Below, one piece after another: positions 28,029-35,974 of a stretch of DNA of 64,000 bases. Numbering within the stretch: the stretch's first letter is position 1; every line of letters starts with the position of its first letter. This DNA is from JAWKIJ01 sp041394325. GTDB taxonomy: Bacteria > Actinomycetota > Acidimicrobiia > Acidimicrobiales > Microtrichaceae. The notes under the pieces are model-generated. The model was not told where the DNA came from. It worked only from the letters and a program-made list of their open reading frames with translations, and ran no database searches. The stretch covers positions 2,852,001 to 2,916,000 of the forward strand of contig JAWKIJ010000001.1 in assembly GCA_041394325.1 (NCBI GenBank), in the 5' to 3' direction. The translations under genes were made by a program, and so were the position numbers.

Positions 28029-29111
28029 TCAGGCGTCCGACATCATGTCGGCGTGCACGACGTCCTCTCCCTTGAGGCGTGACGAGGCGGTCCGCTTCTG
28101 GAATCCCTCGGGGGTAGGTCGGCTCGACGAGGGCGGGTTGGGTGGGTACACGGGATCGCCGAAGGAGAACTCCTCGGCGTAGAACTGCGCCGCCCACGCA
28201 CGGAACTTCATGTACGGCCCGTCGGTGTCGGCCAGGGCCGGACGCACGACGTAGCCCTTGTTCTTCCAGATGGGCAGGTCCTCGTGTATCTGTTGGGTGA
28301 TCTCGGCGACGAAGGCGTCGCCGAGGCTCGATGTCGCCGCCGCGTCGGCGAGCCGCCGGACCCGGAAGCTGAAGCGCTGCTCACAGGTGTCGGAGGTGAC
28401 CGGCGTGTTGCAGCCCAACAGGATCGTGTCGACGATGCCGCTGAAGCGGATGACGCTGAATCCAGGCCCGTGCTGGTCGATGTCGATGTTGCCCTCGACC
28501 ACCCCCTGGGGGGTCACGAACTTCTGGACGGTCCGCACCCGTTGCACGGGGCCGTCGGCTTCGTAGCTGCGGGCCTCGGGGACCGAGTCGGTGTTGTGCA
28601 GGTAGCGGAAGTGCGCGATGTCCACCGAGTTCTCGGCGACCTCCTGCCACGCAGCGGGGATCTCCACCATCCGCGCCGTGGTCTCGGTCCACTCGACCGT
28701 GTCGGCGAACTCGTCGAGTTCGGGGATGTCCCACATCGGCGATTCGTCGAAGGGGTGGTACCACGCCATCACGACACCGTTGCGCTCCAGCACCGGATAG
28801 GTCCGGACGCAGGCCGACTTGTTGACACGGTCGCTGTAGGGGATCTCGCTGTTGTGTCCCTCCGCGTCGAACTTCCACCCGTGGAAGGGACACGTAATCT
28901 GGCAGTCCTCGACGTGTCCACCGTGACCGAGGTGGCCACCGAGGTGTGGGCAGATGGCGTCCTGGAGGTGGTACGCCGCGCCGTCGGTGTCGCGCCAGAG
29001 CACCAGATCCCGATCGAAGTAGTACAGCGGTAGCACCCCTCCGGGCTCGAGCTCGTCGGGCCAGCAGATCTGGTACCAGCCGAACGGGACCGGGAACGGG
29101 GTGCGGGCCAT
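28029..29111 (-). CDS. KshA-type Rieske non-heme iron oxygenase
   Basis: A 360-residue terminal oxygenase. The Rieske [2Fe-2S] ligands are CPHLGGHLGHGG and CPFHGWKFD (about residues 54-80). The mononuclear iron site is ENSVDIAHFRYLH (D-x2-H-x4-H). The C-terminal IWKNKGYVVRPALADTDGPYMKFRAWAAQFYAE resembles 3-ketosteroid 9-alpha-hydroxylase (KshA) and related steroid or alicyclic oxygenases, which hydroxylate substrates using a separate reductase. No reductase is adjacent. Its promoter region carries two KstR-like palindromes. Substrate assignment to a steroid is inference from operator and family. Confidence 0.88.
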   Translation of the reverse strand: MARTPFPVPFGWYQICWPDELEPGGVLPLYYFDRDLVLWRDTDGAAYHLQDAICPHLGGHLGHGGHVEDCQITCPFHGWKFDAEGHNSEIPYSDRVNKSACVRTYPVLERNGVVMAWYHPFDESPMWDIPELDEFADTVEWTETTARMVEIPAAWQEVAENSVDIAHFRYLHNTDSVPEARSYEADGPVQRVRTVQKFVTPQGVVEGNIDIDQHGPGFSVIRFSGIVDTILLGCNTPVTSDTCEQRFSFRVRRLADAAATSSLGDAFVAEITQQIHEDLPIWKNKGYVVRPALADTDGPYMKFRAWAAQFYAEEFSFGDPVYPPNPPSSSRPTPEGFQKRTASSRLKGEDVVHADMMSDA

Positions 29112-29180
29112 CGGGACCTCCTCGGTTCGGGTCGGTCGGCGGGGGTTCAGCCCACTCGGCCGGCGACGACCCGACGAAAA

Positions 29181-29196
29181 CTAGAACATGTTCTAG
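29181..29196. promoter_or_regulatory. KstR-like operator, copy 1
   Basis: Perfect 16-base palindrome CTAGAACATGTTCTAG. It fits the TnnAACnnGTTnnA consensus I recall for KstR, the TetR-family repressor of cholesterol catabolism in mycobacteria and rhodococci. It lies 70 bases before the Rieske oxygenase start and 84 before the amidohydrolase start. Confidence 0.75.
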
Positions 29197-29203
29197 GAAA
29201 TTA

Positions 29204-29219
29204 CTAGAACATGTTCTAG
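29204..29219. promoter_or_regulatory. KstR-like operator, copy 2
   Basis: An identical palindrome, extended by one matched A/T pair to 18 bases (29203-29220). Centres of the two copies are 23 bases apart, and the whole block from AAAA at 29177 to TTTT at 29223 is symmetric about 29200 except for the spacer. The pair sits between divergent genes and probably controls both. Confidence 0.75.
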
Positions 29220-29279
29220 TTTTCTCGAAGGCGGTCAGCCGGGGTCCCGAGACCACGCCAACGAAACGAGACAACACAC

Positions 29280-30485
29280 ATGGTGGAGATTCCCAGGATC
29301 GTGTCCGTGGACGACCACGTCATCGAACCGCGCCACCTGTGGGAGCATCACATCGCTCCCGCGTTCCGGGACCGGGCCCCGCGGGTCGAGCGGATCCCCT
29401 GCTCGTTCATGGGCTACCGGGGTGGGGTGTTCCGGGCCGAGCCCGGCGACGAGGGCGGCCCGTGCGACTGGTGGCGCTTCGAGGACCTGCTCATCCCCCG
29501 CACCCGGGTCGAGTCGGCCGTGGGCTTCGATCGATCCGAGGTCACCGTGACCCCGACCACCTTCGAGGACATGCGCCGCGGCTGCTACGACCCGGTCGCC
29601 CGACTCGCCGACATGGACGCGGGCCACATCGAGGCGCAGCTCTGCTACCCGTCGAGCTTTCCACGCTTCTGCGGCCAGACCTTCTCCGAGGCGAAGGACA
29701 AGAACCTCGGTCTCGCCTGTATCGAGGCCTACAACAACTGGATGGTGGAGGAGTGGTGCGGCGACTCCGACGGTCGACTTCTCCCGCTCGCGATAGTGCC
29801 GTTGTGGGATCCCGAGCTCGCCGCCGCGGAGGTCCGCCGCAACGCGGCCCGCGGCGTGCGGGCCGTGACCTTCTCGGAGATCCCCGCCTACCTCGGACTG
29901 CCGTCGATCCACACCGGCTACTGGGACCCCTTCTTCGCAGCATGCGAAGCCGCCGACGTGTCACTGCACATGCACATCGGTTCCTCCTCCAAGATGCCCT
30001 CCACGTCGCCGGATGCACCACCACTCGTCGCCTCGGCACTCACCTTCGGCAACGCGATGAGCTCGATGGTCGACTTCCTGTTGTCGGGGGCGCTGGTCCG
30101 CTTCCCACACCTGCAGATCGCGTACGCGGAGGGGCAGATCGGCTGGATCCCCTACATCCTCGAACGCACCGATCACGTCTGGCAGCAGAACCTTGCGTGG
30201 GGCGACGTCGGATCAAGCGTCCCGGAGCCGCCCAGCACCTACTACCACCGGCAGGTCTTCGGCTGCTTCTTCGAGGATCGGCACGGGCTCACACCCGACG
30301 CCCTCGAGCAGATCAACCCGGAGCGGATCCTGTTCGAGACCGACTATCCGCATTCGGACAGCACCTGGCCCGACAGCGAGAAGACCGCGATGCGCCTCAT
30401 GGGCCATCTCGACCAGGAGATCGTCGACAAGCTGTGCCGCGGCAACGCGATCAAACTGCTCGGCCTCGATCTCTCACCGCACTGA
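29280..30485 (+). CDS. Amidohydrolase family protein (amidohydrolase_2 type)
   Basis: A 401-residue metal-dependent TIM-barrel hydrolase or decarboxylase. It has the N-terminal SVDDHVIEPRHLWEHH, corresponding to the first metal-binding motif with Asp/His variation. MDAGHIEAQLCYPSSFPRF, LHMHIGSSSKMPS (metal His), AYAEGQIGWIPYILER and the terminal metal Asp in ILFETDYPHSDSTWPDS follow. Members include ACMSD-like decarboxylases and many uncharacterised actinobacterial catabolic enzymes. Divergent promoter with the KshA-type gene and shared KstR-like operators suggest one pathway. ATG 29280 is preceded by only a weak purine-rich site. Confidence 0.88.
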   Translation: MVEIPRIVSVDDHVIEPRHLWEHHIAPAFRDRAPRVERIPCSFMGYRGGVFRAEPGDEGGPCDWWRFEDLLIPRTRVESAVGFDRSEVTVTPTTFEDMRRGCYDPVARLADMDAGHIEAQLCYPSSFPRFCGQTFSEAKDKNLGLACIEAYNNWMVEEWCGDSDGRLLPLAIVPLWDPELAAAEVRRNAARGVRAVTFSEIPAYLGLPSIHTGYWDPFFAACEAADVSLHMHIGSSSKMPSTSPDAPPLVASALTFGNAMSSMVDFLLSGALVRFPHLQIAYAEGQIGWIPYILERTDHVWQQNLAWGDVGSSVPEPPSTYYHRQVFGCFFEDRHGLTPDALEQINPERILFETDYPHSDSTWPDSEKTAMRLMGHLDQEIVDKLCRGNAIKLLGLDLSPH

Positions 30486-30517
30486 ACCCCAGGAGTGGCG
30501 CGGCGGGGAGCGTTCCG

Positions 30518-30557
30518 GGTGGAGCCCCACCGGGTTCCGGCCCGGTGGGGCTCCACC
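30518..30557 (+). terminator. Strong hairpin terminator after the amidohydrolase gene
   Basis: Perfect 17-base GC-rich arms at 30518-30534 and 30541-30557 with the loop TTCCGG, 32 bases after the stop. No T-tract. It insulates the KstR-like-controlled gene from the TIGR03086 gene that begins at 30610. Confidence 0.75.
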
Positions 30558-30609
30558 GGTAGGGTGCGAACGCGCACCGACAACGCCACCAGCAGGACGG
30601 AGACCGCCC

Positions 30610-31167
30610 GTGAGCACCGAATCCCTCGCCCGCGCCCAGCAGATCGCCTCGGGGGTTCTCGCCGCGGTCGGTCCCGATCAACTCGACGCGGCGACGCCGT
30701 GTGCCGAATGGGACGTGTCCGCGCTCATCGACCACCTCGTCGGCGCGCAGCACTGGGCCCGTAGCGCGGTCGAAGGCGTCGAGATGTCCGAGACCGGTGA
30801 GGGTTCGTCGGGAGGCGACTTCGGTGCTGCGTTCGACGCGGCAGCGACGCGATGTCTCGCCGCGTTCGAGGAACCGGGTGCGCTCGACCGCACCGTCGAC
30901 GTGGGTATGGGCGAGATGCCGGCGGGTGCGCTCCTCGGCCTGGCGGTCACCGACACGTTCGTCCATGCGTGGGATCTCGCCCGCGCCACCGGCCAGGCCA
31001 CCGACCTCGATCCCGAACTGGCCGGACAGATCCTCACGACCTCCAGGGCCCACATCGAACCGGCGTTCCGCTCCGAGGACGGCAAGGTCTTCGGGTTGGA
31101 GCAGCCTGCACCCTCGGACGCCGACACGGCGACACGCCTCGCCGCATTCCTCGGACGCCGCGTCTGA
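30610..31167 (+). CDS. TIGR03086-type metal-binding protein (mycothiol-dependent isomerase N-domain fold)
   Basis: A 185-residue DinB/MDMPI-type four-helix protein. Signatures are ATPCAEWDVSALIDHLVGAQHW near residue 30, LLGLAVTDTFVHAWDLARATGQ with the metal-binding His and Asp, and the C-terminal PSDADTATRLAAFLGRRV. Relatives are mycothiol-dependent maleylpyruvate isomerases and many orphan proteins of actinobacteria, so a thiol-cofactor role is likely but unproven. GTG 30610 is the start. It is separated from the upstream gene by a strong terminator, so it is likely transcribed alone. Confidence 0.85.
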   Translation: MSTESLARAQQIASGVLAAVGPDQLDAATPCAEWDVSALIDHLVGAQHWARSAVEGVEMSETGEGSSGGDFGAAFDAAATRCLAAFEEPGALDRTVDVGMGEMPAGALLGLAVTDTFVHAWDLARATGQATDLDPELAGQILTTSRAHIEPAFRSEDGKVFGLEQPAPSDADTATRLAAFLGRRV

Positions 31168-31198
31168 CCCGACGGCCGAGCACGCCGGTTCGACGGGC

Positions 31199-31741
31199 TC
31201 AGCCGATCGAGACGGTGCCCCCGACGAGGCCCACACTCGTCCACAGTGTCATCGTCGCATGCAGGGTGGTGACGGTGCGCGTGCGGTGCCCCACGGTGGC
31301 CGACCACGGTCCCGCGGCGAAGTCGGTGATGGTGAGCGTTCCGGTACCCCGGTAGTAGGTCTGGTTGTCCTCGGTGAGCGTGACGTTGCAGTCGGGATGC
31401 CCACCCGTGGCGAACGTCCCGGTGCCCTGGTCGTAGGCCGTGAACACCTCCGAGGGCGACCCCTCGCAGTGGAGCACCATCGATGCGACCGTGCCGTCGG
31501 CGTTGGTCGCCTCGACGAACAGGTACCCGTAGGACGGCTGCACCGACTCCTCGTACGGGGTGAAGGTCTGCAGCATCCGGACCGGTCCGTCCCATGAGAA
31601 CGCGCCGATGTGGATTCGGCCCGAGGGCGGGGTCGCCGGAGCGCACCCCGCGACCACGACGGCGACCAACACCGCGAGCGCGACACGCACGATCCGCACC
31701 GGCTGGTGGCGACCACCGGCGAAACGACGAACGGCTTGCAT
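31199..31741 (-). CDS. Putative lipoprotein of unknown function
   Basis: A 180-residue protein with a lipoprotein signal: a basic N-terminus, hydrophobic VRVALAVLVAVVV and lipobox VAGC. The mature part is a beta-rich domain containing RIHIGAFSWDGPVRMLQTF, two cysteines (LHCEGSPSE and HPDCNVTL) and a duplicated-looking strand pattern (TGTFATGGHP, TGTLTITDFAAGPW). I do not recognise the family. ATG 31741 puts the signal peptide at the very N-terminus; the ORF is open further upstream but without coding character. It converges with the TIGR03086 gene, 31 bases away. Confidence 0.75.
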   Translation of the reverse strand: MQAVRRFAGGRHQPVRIVRVALAVLVAVVVAGCAPATPPSGRIHIGAFSWDGPVRMLQTFTPYEESVQPSYGYLFVEATNADGTVASMVLHCEGSPSEVFTAYDQGTGTFATGGHPDCNVTLTEDNQTYYRGTGTLTITDFAAGPWSATVGHRTRTVTTLHATMTLWTSVGLVGGTVSIG

Positions 31742-31905
31742 GACGAACCTCCTCCACGCGCCGGGTCCCCGGCGACGCACCGCCGAAACGATATCGGCGG
31801 ATCCCTTGAACGTCACCTCCTCGTCGCCACTCCCGGCTCATCTCGACCCGAGCCGATCGTGTCGGCAATGATTCGCGGACACCTCTGCACCGGGAGCATC
31901 ACACC

Positions 31906-33105
31906 ATGAGCAATCGCGTCTTCGTCGTCGGCGTCGGTATGACCAAGTTCGAGAAGCCGGGCCGCCGGGAGGGCTGGGACTATCCCGCGATGGCGAAGGA
32001 GTCGGGGACCAAGGCACTGGCGGACGCAGGTATCGACTTCGACCGGATCGAGGAGGCGCACGTCGGCTACGTCTACGGCGACTCCACCTGTGGCGAACGC
32101 GCCGTCTACGAACTGGGTATGACGGGCATCCCGGTCACCAACGTCAACAACAACTGCTCGACCGGTTCGACCGCCTTGTACCTCGCCGCCCGAGCCGTGC
32201 GCGGAGGGTTGGCCGACTGCACGCTCGCCCTCGGGTTCGAGAAGATGCAGCCCGGATCCCTGACGGGCGGGGCGGACGACCGCGAGCAGCCGTTGATGCG
32301 CCACGTCACGGCACTCATGGCACTGCGCGAGTTCGCGATGCCGGTGGCCCCGTGGATGTTCGGCGCGGCCGGGGTCGAGCACATGGAGCAGCACGGTTCC
32401 ACTCCCGGGCACTTCGTGAAGATCGCCGAGAAGAACCACCGCCACTCGGTCAACAACCCGTACGCGCAGTTCCAGGAGCCCTTCTCGGCGGAGGAGATCC
32501 GTGAATCGAAGATGGTCTACGAACCCCTGTCGATGACCCGTCCGATGTGCTCACCGACCTCGGACGGCTCGGCCGCGGCGGTGGTCGTGAGCGAGCGGTT
32601 CGTCGACGAGCACGACCTCGGCGCCCGGGCGGTGGAGATCGTCGGCCAGGCGCTGGTCACCGACCTCGCGTCCACCTTCGACGCCGGGACCGCCCGCGCC
32701 CTCATCGGGGCCGACATGACCGCCACCGCCGCTCGCAAGGTGTACGACCAGGCCGGGATCGGCCCCGAGGACGTCGACGTCATCGAACTTCACGACTGCT
32801 TCGCGCCGAACGAGCTGATCACCTACGAGGCGCTCGGCCTCTGCGGAGAGGGGGAGGGGCACCACCTCGTCGATTCGAACGACACCACCTATGGCGGTCG
32901 TTGGGTGGTCAACCCCTCGGGTGGCCTGATCTCCAAGGGCCATCCCCTCGGCGCGACCGGCCTCGCGCAGTGCGCCGAGATGACCTGGCAACTCCGCGGG
33001 ACCGCGGATGCCCGTCAGGTGGAAGGGGCCAAGGTCGGCCTCGCGCACAACATCGGTCTCGGTGGAGCGGCCGTCGTCACGGCCTATCGACCGGCGGACC
33101 GATAG
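31906..33105 (+). CDS. SCP-x-type thiolase / lipid-transfer protein
   Basis: A 399-residue thiolase-fold protein of the SCP-x (lipid-transfer) group, which in actinobacteria acts in sterol side-chain and branched acyl-CoA thiolysis or retro-aldol steps. The nucleophile Cys lies in NVNNNCSTGSTALYLA. VIELHDCFAPNELITYEALGL and NPSGGLISKGHPLGATGLAQ supply the second catalytic region. At the C-terminus the usual CxG is replaced by AHNIGLGGAAVVTAY, typical of the SCP-x branch. Often such proteins work with a DUF35/OB-fold or MaoC partner; none is adjacent. Supports a steroid-like theme for 28-33 kb. Confidence 0.92.
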   Translation: MSNRVFVVGVGMTKFEKPGRREGWDYPAMAKESGTKALADAGIDFDRIEEAHVGYVYGDSTCGERAVYELGMTGIPVTNVNNNCSTGSTALYLAARAVRGGLADCTLALGFEKMQPGSLTGGADDREQPLMRHVTALMALREFAMPVAPWMFGAAGVEHMEQHGSTPGHFVKIAEKNHRHSVNNPYAQFQEPFSAEEIRESKMVYEPLSMTRPMCSPTSDGSAAAVVVSERFVDEHDLGARAVEIVGQALVTDLASTFDAGTARALIGADMTATAARKVYDQAGIGPEDVDVIELHDCFAPNELITYEALGLCGEGEGHHLVDSNDTTYGGRWVVNPSGGLISKGHPLGATGLAQCAEMTWQLRGTADARQVEGAKVGLAHNIGLGGAAVVTAYRPADR

Positions 33106-33116
33106 GCGGTCGAGGA

Positions 33117-33974
33117 TCAGGAGTCGGCGCGACCGGCGAGCAGTAGGTCGAGCTTCGCGTAACCCTGGTCGACCCCGACTTCCATCCCCGACGCCAACCA
33201 GCCGTCGCGGGCTCCGAAGCCGTCGCAGAGCGACTGCGCGTGCAACCGGGTTCGGCCGTCGCCGAGGTCGTCGAACTCGAGGGTCTCGAGGGCGACGTCG
33301 TCGGGCCTCCCCATCCAGGTGAACGTCTGCACGATCCGCGAGCCGGTGATCTGGTGGAAGCATCCGCGGAACTCGTGGTCGACTCCGCCTGCGGAGGCCA
33401 CGTACCGCCAGGACCCTCCGTCGCGTGCGTCCCACTCGGTGGTCCGCGTCTCCATCCCGTCGGGGCCGACCCACCGGACGAAGAGCGCCGGGTCGATGTG
33501 CGCCGACAGCAGCTGGGCGGGAGTTGCGTGGAAGTCACGCCGGATGTGGATGATCGGGACGTTGGGATCGGCCTCGATCGAGGCACGGTCGAGTCGGTCG
33601 GCGGCCGCGGGCGCGGCCGCCGGGGCGGTACTGGTCGTGTTCATGGTGCACCTCCGGTGCCTCGACGACGCCGGCTTCGGCCATCTCGCGCGGATCTCCA
33701 AAAGGAGGTGGTCGAGTCTGCCAGAACGCCCCTCGGCCCGCCTGCGGTTGCGCTCGATCCATCCGGTCATCAAGTCGGGCACCTCCGCCTCGAGATGGAC
33801 CCGGCGGCGCTGAGCGACCTTCGTCTTGGTGAGCAGGCCGGCACGCTCCAACACCAACAGGTGTTTGGAGATCGCCTGCACGCTCACGCCGTAGGGTGCC
33901 GCCAACTCACCGACCGTGGCGTCGCGCACCGCCAGGCGTGCAACCAGATCTCGACGGGTCGACTCCGTCGTCAA
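33117..33974 (-). CDS. ArsR-family regulator and SRPBCC (AHSA1) protein in one open frame
   Basis: These are normally two adjacent genes. The N-terminal part is an ArsR-type winged helix (ATVGELAAPYGVSVQAISKHLLVLERAGLL, then RRRVHLEAEVPDLMTGWIERNRRR). The C-terminal part is an AHSA1/START-like domain (IHIRRDFHATPAQLLSAHIDPALFVRWVGPDG, GGSWRYV, GCFHQITGSRIVQTFTW) of the class often co-encoded with ArsR. No stop separates them. However ATG 33644 (MNTTSTAPAA) has an excellent GGAGGTG site 5 bases upstream, so the second protein is probably made on its own. A neighbouring frame ends with a TGA overlapping that ATG, as expected if an indel had removed the ArsR stop. TTG 33974 is a tentative start. 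Confidence 0.7.
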   Translation of the reverse strand: MTTESTRRDLVARLAVRDATVGELAAPYGVSVQAISKHLLVLERAGLLTKTKVAQRRRVHLEAEVPDLMTGWIERNRRRAEGRSGRLDHLLLEIRARWPKPASSRHRRCTMNTTSTAPAAAPAAADRLDRASIEADPNVPIIHIRRDFHATPAQLLSAHIDPALFVRWVGPDGMETRTTEWDARDGGSWRYVASAGGVDHEFRGCFHQITGSRIVQTFTWMGRPDDVALETLEFDDLGDGRTRLHAQSLCDGFGARDGWLASGMEVGVDQGYAKLDLLLAGRADS

Positions 33975-33986
33975 CCGATTGGTTGA
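33971..33986. promoter_or_regulatory. Inverted repeat, possible ArsR self-operator
   Basis: TCAACC (33971-33976) and GGTTGA (33981-33986) with a GATT centre, overlapping the likely start of the ArsR reading frame and 91 bases before the divergent VOC gene. ArsR regulators commonly bind such interrupted dyads at their own start. Confidence 0.45.
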
Positions 33987-34076
33987 ACCAGTACCTCCAG
34001 GCCGACGCTCCCCCACGCCTCTCCGATCCGACCCCTATAGTCGGCGACAGGACCGCTGGACGATCGGGGGCTCGCA

Positions 34077-34541
34077 GTGGACGACGACACCTTCGTACCC
34101 GCCCTCACCTACCGCGACCCCCGCGCTGCGGTTGACTGGCTCCGGCGGGCGTTCGGGTTCGAATTGACGATGGCGATCGACGGCCCGGAGGGCGAACCGG
34201 AGAACTGCCACTACGAGATGGCGCTCGACGGTCGAGGGCGGCTCATGGTCGGCGCCGAGTGGGCGGACTGGACCCGCAGTCCGGCCACACCCGGCACACC
34301 CGTGAACTGCAGCATCCACGTGAGCCTGGGCGACGACCTCGACGGACACTGCGAACGTGCGCGCGCCGCCGGGGCGGTGGTGATGGCCGAACCGGCCGAC
34401 CAGTTCTACGGCGACCGGACCTATCGCTGCCGCGACCCCGAGGGCCACCAGTGGACCTTCTCGATGCACGTCCGCGACGTCACCATCGAGGAGGCCGAGG
34501 CCGCCCACGGCGGTTCGATCTTCGCTACCGACTGGCGTTGA
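34077..34541 (+). CDS. VOC-family (glyoxalase-fold) protein
   Basis: A 154-residue vicinal-oxygen-chelate protein of the PhnB-like type: YRDPRAAVDWLRRAFGFELTM, NCSIHVSLGDDLDGHCERARAAGAVV, FYGDRTYRCRDPEGHQWTFSMHV. The conserved C-terminal metal-site Glu is replaced in the usual place by GHQWTF, a common variant. Such proteins include dioxygenases, isomerases and resistance factors; the role is open. The GTG start faces the ArsR/SRPBCC gene, the usual neighbourhood for this pair, suggesting shared regulation. Confidence 0.85.
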   Translation: MDDDTFVPALTYRDPRAAVDWLRRAFGFELTMAIDGPEGEPENCHYEMALDGRGRLMVGAEWADWTRSPATPGTPVNCSIHVSLGDDLDGHCERARAAGAVVMAEPADQFYGDRTYRCRDPEGHQWTFSMHVRDVTIEEAEAAHGGSIFATDWR

Positions 34542-34608
34542 CGTCGTCCCTCGGCCGGGACCGGCGGAAGGGTCGCCGACCCGGACGGGCACGGTACGCT
34601 CCCCGACG

Positions 34609-35814
34609 ATGATCCCGTCGGCCACCGTCGCGGATGATGCGATCGCGTCACTCCGGGCGGTCATGTCCCGGATCCTCCGAAGCGTGGAGCATCTGTCGCT
34701 CACGACGTACTGGCGGATCCGCACGACGCTCCTGCTGACCACCGGGGCGCTCTTCGTGGCCTTCCCCTCGCTCGACGCCATCGACCGAGGCTCCTGGAAC
34801 GCGGTCGAGCGGATCGGCAGGCATCCGTTCGCCCCGCTCCGATTTCCGCCGGGGAGCCACGAATCGAAGATGATCTTCCGGGTGACGGTGCCGATCCTCG
34901 GGGATGGACTCGGCCTGGGACCGTACGGGTATCTGGCGCTCCAGGCACTGTTCGGCGTCCTCCTCATCTTCTGCCTCCTCACCCTGCTCGAACGGGCGAC
35001 CGGCGATCGAGTCGTCTCGATCGTCCTCACCGGCGCCGCCGTGATGACCTATGGCGGTTGCGCCTCCTTCGTCGAGACGCGGGGGATGTTCGACGGCGTG
35101 GCGCTCACCCTGCTCCTGCTCGCCCTGATCTCGTCCCGACCGCTTCTGAGCGGCCTGCTCGTGTTCCTCGCCGGTTGGACCGACGAGCGCGCCCTGCTCG
35201 CGTCGGGCTTCCTCGTCGCGTACCTCCTCTACGAGCGGTCCGTCCGGCGCGACACCGGCAACGAGTCGGCCGGACCGGTCGCCCCCGGCTCCGCCGGGTC
35301 GGACTTCGACTGGCGGGTCGCCGCGGTCGCGGCCGCGATCGTGCTCTATCTCGCCTCGCGGATCGCCGTGACGGCACTGCGGCACCTCCCCCAGGACAAC
35401 GGCGGAATCGGCCTTCGAGTGCTCCTGGACCAGGTCAACAACATCCCGGTCGGACTCTGGACGGGCCTGGAGGGCCTGTGGATGGTCGTGGCGTTGGGAA
35501 CCTACGTCATGTGGCGACAGCGGATCCGGCACGCCGCCGCTGTGATGTCGGGCACCGTCGCCGTCATCGCGATCGCCGCGGTGTCGGTCGTGGACATCTC
35601 CCGTGGGATGGCCTACCTCCTGCCGTCGGTCGTCGTCGCCGCTCTCGTCCTGCACGACACAATGAGCACGGCACGCTTTCGGAGGCTCTCGCTGCTCTGC
35701 CTTGCCGTCTCGGCGATCTGGCCGATCTACTACGTGGGCGGCAGCCATTCGATCGGCCTGTACTACCCCTTCCCGCTGGAGATGGCCCGCCTCCTCACGG
35801 GAGTCGGCGGGTAG
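34609..35814 (+). CDS. Multipass membrane protein at the head of the glycan locus
   Basis: A 401-residue protein with about nine hydrophobic helices (TTLLLTTGALFVAFPSL, YLALQALFGVLLIFCLLTLL, SIVLTGAAVMTYGG, ALTLLLLALISS, RVAAVAAAIVLYLAS and others) and short loops. WTDERALLASGFLVAYLLYE recalls integral-membrane proteins of surface-polysaccharide loci (polymerase or glycosyltransferase-C-like), but I see no diagnostic motif. It precedes the sialic-acid-synthase-like gene on the same strand (160 bases, containing no gene I can recognise). Confidence 0.65.
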   Translation: MIPSATVADDAIASLRAVMSRILRSVEHLSLTTYWRIRTTLLLTTGALFVAFPSLDAIDRGSWNAVERIGRHPFAPLRFPPGSHESKMIFRVTVPILGDGLGLGPYGYLALQALFGVLLIFCLLTLLERATGDRVVSIVLTGAAVMTYGGCASFVETRGMFDGVALTLLLLALISSRPLLSGLLVFLAGWTDERALLASGFLVAYLLYERSVRRDTGNESAGPVAPGSAGSDFDWRVAAVAAAIVLYLASRIAVTALRHLPQDNGGIGLRVLLDQVNNIPVGLWTGLEGLWMVVALGTYVMWRQRIRHAAAVMSGTVAVIAIAAVSVVDISRGMAYLLPSVVVAALVLHDTMSTARFRRLSLLCLAVSAIWPIYYVGGSHSIGLYYPFPLEMARLLTGVGG

Positions 35815-35974
35815 TTCGACACCCGTTCGTCGAGGGCTCGCTCGACCCGATTCGCCGGGCCGGGATCCACCCGATGTCGTCCCGACGAGGGCGGGCCGAT
35901 CGCGAGATGCGGGCGCTAACCTTTGACGACGGTCCGACGGCGCCGCGCAGGGACCGCCGCCCCGGGGAGGACTG

